Of a stretch of DNA of 17,167 bases, positions 6,778 to 16,172 are shown piece by piece. A program made the position numbers and the translations under genes. The DNA lies in assembly GCA_001969505.1 (NCBI GenBank), contig LSSK01001940.1:1-17167 (forward strand). Reading direction: 5' to 3'. This DNA is from Zancudomyces culisetae. Its lineage: Eukaryota; Kickxellomycota; Harpellomycetes; Harpellales; Legeriomycetaceae. Position 1 is the first letter of the stretch; every line of letters starts with the position of its first letter. The notes under the pieces are model-generated. The model had not been told where the DNA came from. It made no database searches and saw nothing but the letters and a program-made list of their open reading frames with translations.

Positions 6778-9700
6778 ATGACAGAGCAAAGAGAACTCGA
6801 CTCGAATCTATTAAAGGTAGGTGTTTCAACGACCCCCCCAATCCCCAAATGTTTTGTAGCTAGTACTAGTACGTTATATAAATTTCTATCTTTGATTCCT
6901 TGTTTTTTTTTTTGCAGGAGTACCACGCTATTCCCTAATAGCATATCGTTGAACGAGCATGTGTAAATATATATTTTAATTAACAATAGAGAGGTTTAGA
7001 GTCGATAGAGTACATTGACGGTTTAATTCGAGAATATTTAGTGGTAAGTATCAATACAATAATTAAAGTTATTCGTGGTGCGCCTGTATCAACCTCTTTT
7101 ATAGCACGGAAACGAGAGGATATGGAATAGGGCTTTCTTGGGTTGAATAGAAAAGAAAAAGAAAAATTCAATTGATTTTAAGAGTGGCAATAACAATAAC
7201 TATGACACTGAAAATATCGATAACAATAGTTTAGAGGATTTACGGATACTCTAGCAGCTTTTGAAAAGGAGGGGAAAAAAGATATTAACAAAAAGTTCAA
7301 GGTAGGGGCAGAAAAGGCTAATTTAAACAGCGACTTGAGACTAGAACGAAAAGAACTATATTTATTTATTTGTTCATTAATGTTTGTAAATACTCACTAT
7401 CCGTTGGTGTGATAATGGGATGTATCATTTAGCCCAAGCACATAGTCAAGGAACTGCTGGCTAGAGCAGAGGCTCTAGAAATAGATAAACTAATAGAATA
7501 TTGGGAATATTTAGACTCGAGGTTTTTCAAGCTAAAAGGGCTTGAGAACGACAGAGTAACCAAATTATTTTTAAAACGATTACAGAGGTACTTTATAGTC
7601 TGTGGTAAGTTTGAGGTAGTAGTAGTACCAGTAGTGGTGATAGTGGTGATAGTGGTGATAGTGGTGGTGTGATATGAAAAGGGAGTGTAAACGATCTTAT
7701 TATTTTGCTAAAACTATTATTTGGTGATGAATGGTGGTAAAGCGTTAAGAAAGTTCTTGAGCGTTCAAGTAGAATTATGCCTAACAATAAATGTAGCTTC
7801 TAGAAAAAGCGAACGAGAAAGGATTGAAAATTTTTACGAAAAACATGGGCATGAGCTGGCCAAAGATCCAGAGTGGATATCGTGGTTTGGTAAGTAGCTT
7901 TGGGCCGGTATACATTTTATATCTTGGTAGCAGGAAATAATGTTTCTACGTTAACTACTCTATTTGTTTGAATTTCCAACAATTATCAATGTTTTATTTT
8001 ACTTTATGAAAAAATATATAGCAATCAATTACGTCTCAGATCCAGAAAATCACCCAAAGTTTTCGACTTACTTTACAAAAGAATGGATAAAGGTTTTGAA
8101 ATCTACACTTGAAGAGTATATGAACACGATTTTTCCAGAAACAGGTAAGAACTAACTTTGCAATTACTGAAGTATGGCAGAGAGGGATTTATGTATGTGT
8201 TTATGCGTGTGTGCGTGAAACAAGAGATGGGGTATAAGTTGAGCTTTTAGAAGCACTGAAAATTGACCATTTTAAATGTATCAATAGAACTACCAAAAAT
8301 CTTGATGTTTGAGAGTGAGTGGAGGGAAAGAAAAAGGTTGGAACTGAATATCAAAGAGCTTGAAAAGAAGGTGGTTGAGATGGGTGCAGCCCATATGATA
8401 TCAACAAGTTTTGTACAACCAAGCGTAAGCTTTAATTTAATTTTAGATAAGATATTTAATGGGGGCATGCCACTAGATACTACTTGTAATACTTTGAGAA
8501 TTAACCAAGTAATCAATATGCATTTTTCATACTTGTCAACAGATATTTTCGGAAACAAATACGGGCATCAGGTATGTTGAAATATTGTACCGAATCGCTG
8601 GACAAATGTATAATTCATCAATGATTCTAGCGGCCGTTGCTAACTGAATGTAAAACTAAAAATAGCCAAGCTCCAGCAAAAACAATAGGTATATTAAGGA
8701 AAAACAAAATAGAACAGATACCAGAAATTGGCGAGGGCGAAACCTCAAAGGATTTTGAACCCGAACTTCATTTGACGAATCTAATCATAAACTCGAACCA
8801 ATTTGAAAACCCGCACAACGAAAGAAGAATTGAAATCAAAAAACAAGTAAGTACTACGAGTACCAATATGATTGTACGATAAAATAGTGACACTTAAGAG
8901 AGGATAAGGAACATTTCATTTGCAAATAAACACAAAATAGCAATCATACTTGGAGCATCCATCGGCAGTAATTTCTGCGCTGTTCTCGCCATCTGGGGAC
9001 AAAGTGGCAAGTTTGGACGAAGATAACTGCCTCAAGTAAGAGCATCTTTTATGCATTGTAAATTGTAGGATGCGGTTATGGAGGTTAAAGTACTCCCTTT
9101 TGTGATCTTAAAATAGGATTTGGTCGCATAGGCTGGAAAGTTATGTGCCAAAAAAGCAAGGATTTTTGTCGCCCATCGAGGTTATTACGTGGGAAAGCAA
9201 ACTCGATCACTTGGTAAGGTTTTTTTTTTGTGGGTTGGTGGCTATGTCTTAATGCTCTGTCTTTTGATATGATTAAATTTACTGAGTTGGATGATGGAAA
9301 ACAAACTTAGGTGTACCTGGGTTCAGAGGATGGAAAGATTCGGGCATACAATACAGAAACGGAGATATTACACGATCACTACAGTTACTTTGATGGAACA
9401 AATCAAATGTAAGTATAGATAGAGAAAACACTGTATCGTGTAGTTTGAATAAATTAAATGTGTTTATGCGAAAAAAAAAATGGAACAATGTAGGTTGTAC
9501 ACAATGAAAAGCAACCCCGTTTTCCCATCATTATTGCTTGCTACTGGGCAACCCTATTATAATAGTATCGGGAGTGGAGGGAACAAGCTGAAGCTACAAG
9601 TGTTGGACACCAATTCAAATAAAATAGCCAAGATAATAGACGTGAACTTCGATTCTGTACTGGACATCCAAAGTATCAACTTTAATCACAATGGGAATTT

Positions 9701-10654
9701 GGCTGCGGTTTCGTCATCAAGTGGTAAAATAATAGTATACGATCTGATATCAGCCCAACCAGTGTTTAATATTGACATTAACAGTCCTACAAGTAGTAGC
9801 AGTGGCGGTGGGAGTGGTGGAAGTGGGAGTGGGAGTTCGCTAGGTGGTAAAAGTAAAAATATCGATAGGTTGTGTATGGGTGTATTTAATTTTGATGAAA
9901 CGAGTATTCATGTGGTTTCTGAATTTGGAAAGGTCAGTCGATTCCTCCTTTTTTTTAATATTTGTTTTACTATCCGTTTGGTAAGCAAAACTATGTTTGT
10001 GAGTGTCGTTAACAGAATGAAAACAGAAAGGCTTAACTGATGTGTAAATTGCTTTCTTTTTTTTGTAAACTTAGCTGCAACAATGGTCGTTACGATCACA
10101 AAAGTCAGAGCTTGTATCTGAATCGGTATTAAAACTACCAGATCTCAATAGCTTGGACAAAATCAACAAATCTGGAACCATGTCATCAACACCGCCTGTA
10201 TCCGCTACAAGCTTTTATAATTCAAGCAGGTCCATTGCTCCGGGTAGTATATCAAATAACAGTCATGGAGTTACTACCGTCGGAAGCAGTGGTATTAGCA
10301 GTAGAAGCGGGCTAGGGATATTTAAAACGCCCCTATCACCTAGTAACGTGTGTTTTTCACCAGAGACAGACCATGTTTTAATTGCACCAGAAAACTATGG
10401 AGTAATATATGATGTAAGATTCCATTGTTTGTGTTACTAAACAAGAACAAAAGTTGTAGTTAAAACAAGTTTTAAACTAAGGAAAAAGCGTATATACTTT
10501 GCGATTCTTATAATTTTTATAGGTTGGACTAGGAACTTGGTCCGAGGTTTTGGCGCCACATAGGTACCCCATAACGTGTGTGGATTGGGATTCTACAGGG
10601 GGTAGTATACTGACTGCAAGCGAAGACGGAACCATAAGAATAGCAACGCTTTAA
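6778..10654 (+). CDS. WDR91-like endosome maturation protein, 14 exons
   Basis: Spliced by eye. Exons: 6778-6816, 6990-7043, 7230-7301, 7433-7604, 7797-7889, 8022-8144, 8288-8571, 8631-8846, 8941-9035, 9117-9213, 9311-9408, 9494-9932, 10075-10413, 10523-10654. All phases agree and give 750 residues; human WDR91 is about the same size. The N-terminus has the LisH-like IDGLIREYLVFRGFTDTL (human EYLLFRGFTHTL at the same place), then helices ending WISWF and HPKFSTYFTKEW (human WKDWF, NPTFATYFSRQW), and a coiled coil near residues 196-217. Residues 352-750 are WD repeats (KVASLDEDNCLKIW, VYLGSEDGKIRAYNTE, final TASEDGTIRIATL) with Gly/Ser inserts near 545-565 and 625-678. In animals WDR91 binds active Rab7 and, with WDR81 and Beclin-1, lowers endosomal PI3P to drive early-to-late conversion. 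The same role here is inference. Exon 1 (13 residues) and exon 7's right part are the least certain. Family call is strong. Confidence 0.88.
7634..7666. repeat. Intronic minisatellite (GTGGTGATA)3
   Basis: Three exact 9-base copies of GTGGTGATA plus a partial fourth, inside intron 4 of the WDR91-like gene directly after a GTA/GTAGTA-rich run. Simple repeat in non-coding sequence. Confidence 0.85.
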
Positions 10655-10727
10655 TGTTTTTTTCGTTTTACTTTTGTGCTTTTGTATTTGTCATTTATTG
10701 AGTATATTAAACTATGTTTTGATGAAA

Positions 10728-10745
10728 AATATATATATATATATT
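10728..10745. repeat. (AT)n run between WDR91-like gene and SNF12
   Basis: A pure AT dinucleotide run about 75 bases after the WDR91-like stop, in the 270-base spacer before SNF12. The rest of the spacer is A-runs and T-runs typical of a short tandem-gene promoter; an AATAAA at 10803-10808 may serve the upstream gene's 3' end. Confidence 0.6.
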
Positions 10746-10924
10746 TGAAATACAAATAGAGCCTTCACGAACAAATCAAAATTACCAAATGAAAAGCGCA
10801 ATAATAAAAAAAGAAGTGAAAAAACACGAAAAAATGTTCAAAATGTAAATTCTTTTTTTTGATTATGTTTTTTTTTTTCGTTAAAACATAATAACTAATA
10901 CAAATAAAAATCTAAACATAAAAG

Positions 10925-12796
10925 ATGCCACAACCAAATTTGCAACCTCAACATAAAAAACTCAAATATACCGAAAAAAGCTTGCCAGAAAAGGTATTGA
11001 CAAAACATCACAGTGTTTTTCTTTAATGAATAGAGGAGTATGTAGAAAAGAAGTAATCAATTGGAAATAAAAAATAGATTTCGGCATACATTCCAGAATC
11101 AAATCTGTTCAATCAACTGGTAAATTTTGAAAAAAAACTAGATTATCTGACGGCTCAAAAGAGATTGGAGGTACAGGAAAGCTTAGGAAGGCCTATATCA
11201 GTAAGTCTCAGAAATATAATCGTGTATATTGCTTTTTTTGTTATATCTGTATTTAAAAATGTGAAATAAATTTGTGTATGTGTTTTTTGGTAAACCAAAA
11301 TAGAGAAAAAGGATACTACGAATCTTTTTATCGAACCTTGCAGCAAACCAACCGAATCAGGAAACCAGAGATTTGAAGACAATAGATACGGCCTACGTAG
11401 CGACACTGGAACCACCATCATGGACATTTAAGATTGAAGGAAGATTTGTAGATGTAAGCTAAAAAAAAAGATAGGGAGAGAAAGACTGTAGTTATTCTTT
11501 AATGATGCATTAAGTGGTTCCAAAACATACAATTATATGGCTAAATATGGATAGATTCCTCACCCGATATTTAAACACAAGGCATCGCCAAGAAAATTCA
11601 GCGAGCAATTCGAAACCATAATTGTAGAACTAGACAGAAAGGACAAACCATATACAGAAAATATTATTGAGTGGAAACACTCACCCTCGTCGCAGCCAGT
11701 AGATGGTTTTGAGATTAAACGACTAGGAGATGAAAACGTCAAGGTTAAAATAACTCTGTATCCAAAATCAGCAACCGAAAGATTTAAAGTAAACAGTAAA
11801 GATCTAAGAGAGTTGTTGGAGCTCGATGGGCCAGTGAGTAGAGCAGAATTGGTGAATAGGCTTTGGCAATATATAGCGGCAAACAAACTACAAGATACTG
11901 CGGGAGACTTTGATTATATTCGAACGGATTCAGCACTTAAAAAGGTTGGTGAAAATATGCTTTTTTTTCTTGTTTGGGTTTGATTTTCTTTATTTGAGAC
12001 TGGGGATGTGCACTGGATATCAAATTGTTTTATTTTGGATATATTATAGATATTTGGAGAGGCGCCCATCCAGGTCAGTCGACTTCCCGAGCTGCTTATG
12101 GGATACTTGGCCCCAATCGATCCATTTGTGATAGAGTATGTGATTCGAGTGGATTCAGGACCAGTATTCAAATCCCCACATGCCTACGATCTGGAAGTTG
12201 AAGTTGAGGAGCCTTCAAAATCACGACTTGGACCACTTCCATCTATACAAACATTGCAAAAGGAAACACAGGCAATCGATGAAAAACTGGATGGACTGAT
12301 GCAGGAACTGCATGAATTGCGGGCCAAGCGTGATTTCTTTAACGAATTCAGTATGAACCCAACAAGGTTTATCAACGATGCTGTCAAGATAATGACTCGA
12401 GACCTGCAAGTAATTACAGGCGAACCTTCTACGCAATTGGAGAGCGTGTTGGCAGCCTCAATGCGTAAACAGGAAAAAGACACAGAAAAAGCGGCAAAAG
12501 ACAAGGAGGGGTCTGGTTTGTTTGAATTGCCGTGGGTTAGCGAAGCAATTTTCCATTATTTAGCCACTCAGGCCGAAGAAAAAACCAACGAAAGCATTAC
12601 CAACAGTTTTGTGGCAGGAGGAGGAAACCCATCAGCAACCTCTGCATCTATTACTTCTGATGGTATGGATCGCCATTCGTCTTCGGCAATCCATGCTTCT
12701 CAACCGCCTAGCGCTGGTGTTGTGAATGCAGCCAGTATTGCCCCAAATGCACCTGTAAATCCTACCCAAAACATTCCTATCCATCCTCATCATTAA
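10925..12796 (+). CDS. SWI/SNF (or RSC) complex subunit with SWIB domain, Snf12/Rsc6/SMARCD family
   Basis: Five exons: 10925-10993, 11078-11200, 11304-11453, 11555-11944, 12050-12796, all phase 0, giving 492 residues (yeast Rsc6 about 480, human SMARCD about 515-530). Order seen: short basic N-terminus; LPEKISAYIPES and FEKKLD...KR..VQESLGRPI, then RKRILRIFLSN, matching the conserved SMARCD region; a beta-rich core (EPPSWTFKIEGR); a SWIB domain at about 191-268 (Glu-Arg-Phe-Lys-Val...Leu-Trp-Gln-Tyr-Ile...Lys-Leu-Gln-Asp; Pro-Ile-Gln-Val); then helices ending in ELPWVSEAIFHYL, and a Ser/Asn/Ala-rich tail specific to this protein. Members are core subunits of ATP-dependent nucleosome remodelling complexes in the nucleus. 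Whether it is the SWI/SNF or the RSC paralogue cannot be told from one copy. Donors of introns 1 and 4 (GTATTG, GTTGGT) are weak but the phase and homology are clear. Confidence 0.92.
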
Positions 12797-12898
12797 GTAT
12801 GGCACCCTTCTCTCTCCTTTTTTTTATGGTTGTCATTTCCCATATTATCGATTTGATTTGTATTTACTTTTTGTTTTTTTTTTGGAGGGGTTTGAAAT

Positions 12899-12904
12899 AA
12901 TAAA
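12899..12904 (+). terminator. Candidate polyadenylation signal AATAAA (SNF12-like gene)
   Basis: Exact AATAAA 103 bases after the stop codon, preceded by a T-run and G-rich segment. A second copy 107 bases further on (13011) is an alternative. Confidence 0.4.
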
Positions 12905-13068
12905 AAATATGAACAACAAAGTATGAATATACCTGTAAAGCTCAATTCAAGTGTAAGCGTAAAGAATCTAGATACTTGATCAGTATTCCAATTCATTGAT
13001 TTGCTTGTTTAATAAACCGAAATTAGCAATTTTCACATTATTTTTCCATCCAAACGCAAAAAGCAATG

Positions 13069-13092
13069 GCAAAAGCAAAAGCAAAAGCAAAA
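13069..13092. repeat. Microsatellite (GCAAAA)4
   Basis: Four exact hexamers plus a partial copy in the spacer upstream of CGR1. Related A-tract hexamers occur near 14190, 14585 and 16100 in this window. Confidence 0.85.
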
Positions 13093-13271
13093 GCAAAGGA
13101 TTAAAAAAAATAAAAAATTTTCCATACACGAAAAGTAAAAAAAATAAGCTAAATCGATATTTTTTCATACATATTTTTTCAAATTTAGAAACAAAATATA
13201 TTAAATCAAAAGGTGTAAAATATAGGAAGCAGAATTCAACTTTTAATTAACACATAGATCAAAAGTATATC

Positions 13272-13766
13272 ATGTCAGAAAACGAACAGAAAAAGATTGA
13301 GACCAAACTCGGCTCGAACGTTCCCAAAATCCAATCACGAGTGTCAGGTAAGTACCACTCACGTTACCATTATGCTTTGCTCATTGGGAGCACATTCAAT
13401 ACGTTTTTATATTGTTGTTATTGGTATTCTAGTAATAAATGTACATTTTTGTGTATTTTAATAGGAAAAATGTGGAAGGTAGCAAAGAAAGCTACAAATA
13501 GGTCGACGTTGCCAAAGACTCTGAAATCAAGTTTTGAAAAGCGCCAGGTACAGAGACTGGCTCAGCAAGTCACAAAACAACTTGAAAGAGAAATGAAACA
13601 GACCAAGGATGAAGAAACGAAGGCCAGAAAGGATGCCATTATTCAAAAAAAGAAGTTGAAGCAGGAAAGGGAGCGACTAGAGATTTTACAAGCAAAGATG
13701 TCTGCCAAGCAGAAAATGAGACTAAAGAGAAAGGAATTGAAGGCTAGAGCACATGCAAAGCATTGA
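13272..13766 (+). CDS. CGR1: rRNA-processing protein Cgr1, two exons
   Basis: Exons 13272-13347 and 13465-13766 join in phase 1 to give 125 residues, close to yeast Cgr1 (120). Cgr1 is a small nucleolar coiled-coil protein needed for pre-rRNA processing and 60S subunit assembly. Diagnostic features are the Val-Ser-Gly-Lys-Met-Trp-Lys segment, which is created exactly at the splice junction, followed by Lys-Ser-Ser-Phe-Glu-Lys-Arg and a long highly charged helix rich in Lys, Arg and Glu running to the C-terminal Lys-Ala-Arg-Ala-His-Ala-Lys-His. The intron (13348-13464, GTAAGT...AATAG) is 117 bases and contains no in-frame stop, so an unspliced transcript would still read through as 164 residues with a hydrophobic insert. 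The homology clearly favours the spliced form. It follows the SNF12-like gene in the same direction, with its own spacer. Confidence 0.93.
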   Translation: MSENEQKKIETKLGSNVPKIQSRVSGKYHSRYHYALLIGSTFNTFLYCCYWYSSNKCTFLCILIGKMWKVAKKATNRSTLPKTLKSSFEKRQVQRLAQQVTKQLEREMKQTKDEETKARKDAIIQKKKLKQERERLEILQAKMSAKQKMRLKRKELKARAHAKH

Positions 13767-14574
13767 TTTATAAGAAATGTGCTACTAAAAAAATGGTTAT
13801 AGAAGAAGGAGGGGATGGGGATGGGGACGAGGATATGTTGTTTTTTATTTTTGTTTTTGTTTATGTGTGATGTGTTTTATATGTAGATAATAAGATCATG
13901 AACTCTTGTCCAATTCCTTTGTTTTCTTTTCCTACCGTTTGTATAGTAATGTTGTTGTAGATGGCTGAGTGATATGTGCAAAGAAAGATCGGAGCTGTAC
14001 CATATACCACAAACGCTTGTGTTGTATTTGACAACTCTGCTTGTACATACATCGTATACCCCCTCCCCTCCACCCTTGTCTGTTACATTTGGCAGCTAGT
14101 CCGAAATTTATTCAACTATCATGACTCATTCGGATTTTTATTTCTATATGCAGTGTAATTAGAATTTATCAAAAAAAAAAATAGGAAAAGGAAAATGAAA
14201 AGGAAAAGGTAGAAACAAATAATAACAGATCGTAATAATCTCTGAGTGTTCGTGTATGAGTTTTGTGCATAAATCATGGGTGAGGGAGGGGGGTGTATTT
14301 TGGATATGAAGGGTTATGTAAAGTACAAGTACGCAAGGTATCTAAATATGGGAAGTATAGTAATACCTGGACCTAATAGTACCACATTGCTTATTTTCTT
14401 GAAGGGTCTTTTCTCTATTAGGGCCCAGGTTATCATTTTATTATTTCTGTCATGTACTATTTGCAAATTGTAGTTAATAAATTTAAATTAATAATCGCTC
14501 GAACTAGAAAAATAATTAATACACAGAAAAAAAATTCTGGAAATACATGTAAATATATAAATAGTAAATAAATA

Positions 14575-14608
14575 AAAATAAAAATAAAAATGAAAATGAA
14601 AATGAAAA
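14575..14608. repeat. A-rich hexamer repeat (AATAAA/AATGAA)n
   Basis: Successive AAATAA/AAATGA hexamers drifting from AATAAA to AATGAA copies. Simple repeat; it contains several AATAAA strings that should not be read as a strong poly(A) signal. Confidence 0.75.
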
Positions 14609-15977
14609 AGTTGGAGGATAAGCCTAATTCTAGACTTGGTTAAATTATACTCTGCTATATATCCGAAGAGAAGCCTTACACTTCCATAATATTGATTGAA
14701 AATTGTCTAATTGTTTGTGTTGGTAAAAGTAGCATCTAGAGTACAAGTAGTTTTACAAGACTCTGATACCTCTCACCTCTCACCTCATCTCTATACACAT
14801 CCTTCTTTTCATCCTCCTTTACCTTCAACCAGACGATATGAGGCAACCTGTAATTATTTTTATTTTACCAAAGTTGTACTTGTGATGTTATGGATAAAGG
14901 TTAAGCATTTTCCCTTTTTTTTTTGTCTAGATGGTTGTGAATTATCAACACGGAATATTTTCAAAGATAAAGTTTAGTAATAACAAAAAATGAAAACTGT
15001 GGGTGGATGTAGTATTATTCTATGTACTTATTGTGTGGTCATTGTAAGAACAGCCTACATTGGTAAGTGCGGCAACAACAGTAGTTAACATTTATCAAGT
15101 AACATAGATAGATGAGCAAAGACAAAAGGATAAACCATCTTTTTATATGCTTAATATATAAAATGGTACTAGAATGTTTAAAGTATATCTTTGGGTATTG
15201 TTCTTTTCTGTTTTTTTTACATGCTGTATATGTAAGGTTAATATATAGCCATGGTTAAACCTTGGGAAAATAAACGACGAAGAACTATGGCTTATTGAAA
15301 CTAGACAAAAAAATAAATTACAAAATAAAATAAAATGTATAAATAATGGGGAAAGCAAATTAAAAAAAAACCAAATAAAAATAAATAGGAAATGAAAGTA
15401 TAAAGGTCGAGATTTATGGCAAAGAAAATATAAACAAAAGTAAAAGGAAAAAAACATGAATTTAGTGGGTAATTTCAATTACTTTTTTATTATTATTGTT
15501 GTGTAATATGTGGGTATAAGGTTTTTACAAACATTGGGCTGATATAATCGATTATAAATTATTGGTAATATAGAAATCAAGAATCTAAAAAAATAATAAA
15601 AAATTATAAAAAAAAAGCCGGAAAGTTTATAATATTCTAACATTCCAAAAATAAAATTAGAAACATGATGTAATGATTAATAATAAGAAATAAAAATAAA
15701 AATAAAAGCAGGTAAAATTAAGTAAAATCAGGTTTAAAATAAAAAAGTAAAAGAGCTAAAAAAAAATAAAATTGGGATATTATAATTTAATGCAATATCA
15801 GTAAAAAGTATTAAAATTTGATGATAAAAAATAATCAATTATAAAACGCAATAGAAAATAAAGAGTACAAAAGTATTTATCATCCTCAAATTATCCACCT
15901 CCACCTTCCCTCTCACATTTTGCAACTTGAACCTTCAAATAAAACATTACACCATCTTTATTTTTTCTTTTGAACAT

Positions 15978-15985
15978 TATAAATA
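15978..15985 (+). promoter_or_regulatory. Candidate TATA box (TATAAATA)
   Basis: TATAAATA lies about 190 bases upstream of the ATG at 16173 and about 70 bases after a CT-rich tract (15890-15920). Both are plausible core promoter elements for the downstream gene, with a leader of about 150 bases. AT-rich context lowers confidence. Confidence 0.35.
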
Positions 15986-16172
15986 TTCTATTTAGCAAAA
16001 AAAAATAAATATCGCAAGTGTTTGTAACACGTTATTATAGAGTTTGAAGGATATACCCTGAAAACATAAAACTAGACATCCAAGTAGAAGCTCAAGTAGA
16101 AGCAAAAGCAAAGGACAACCGGAAAAAAAAAGAGAGGTTTATTAAGCAATAGAATAAAAGATAAAAGCAACA

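Larger units (their letters stand above)
12797..13271. other. SNF12-CGR1 intergenic region
   Basis: AT-rich spacer containing two AATAAA motifs (12899-12904 and 13011-13016), the first a plausible poly(A) signal for the SNF12-like gene, and a GCAAAA hexamer repeat. Open frames on both strands are repeat-driven (Lys-Ser or Leu runs) and not believed. A-rich sequence continues to the CGR1 start. Confidence 0.6.
13767..16172. other. Long AT-rich region without a supported gene
   Basis: About 2.4 kb. It contains G-rich runs just after CGR1 (13805-13833), an AP-1/Gcn4-type TGACTCA at about 14122, purine/A-rich hexamer repeats (14185-14209, 14575-14608), a pyrimidine-rich tract (about 14772-14825), and very A-rich sequence from 15290 to 15880. 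Short open frames occur on both strands but none has a family signature; two fragments (14990-15061 and 15249-15398) look slightly more protein-like and are discussed as findings. No tRNA or snoRNA box pair was found. The right end is the likely promoter and leader of the gene at 16173. Confidence 0.55.

Noticed and set aside
8263-8580. 105-codon frame read as an independent small gene
   Set aside because: Its right part is exon 7 of the WDR91-like gene; the ATG-like start lies in intron 6.
9480-10040. 186-codon frame read as an independent gene
   Set aside because: It is exon 12 of the WDR91-like gene with intron sequence at both ends.
12996-13250. 84-codon frame with Lys-Ser repeats before CGR1
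   Set aside because: Driven by the GCAAAA microsatellite and A-rich DNA; non-repeat part has no recognisable motif.
13861-14158. Open frames of 60-70 codons on both strands after CGR1
   Set aside because: Both strands are open by chance, there is no motif and the start codons have no support; more likely CGR1 3' flank.
15143-15478. 111-codon minus-strand frame rich in Phe and Leu, membrane-like
   Set aside because: Translation of an A-rich plus strand; hydrophobicity is a composition artefact.
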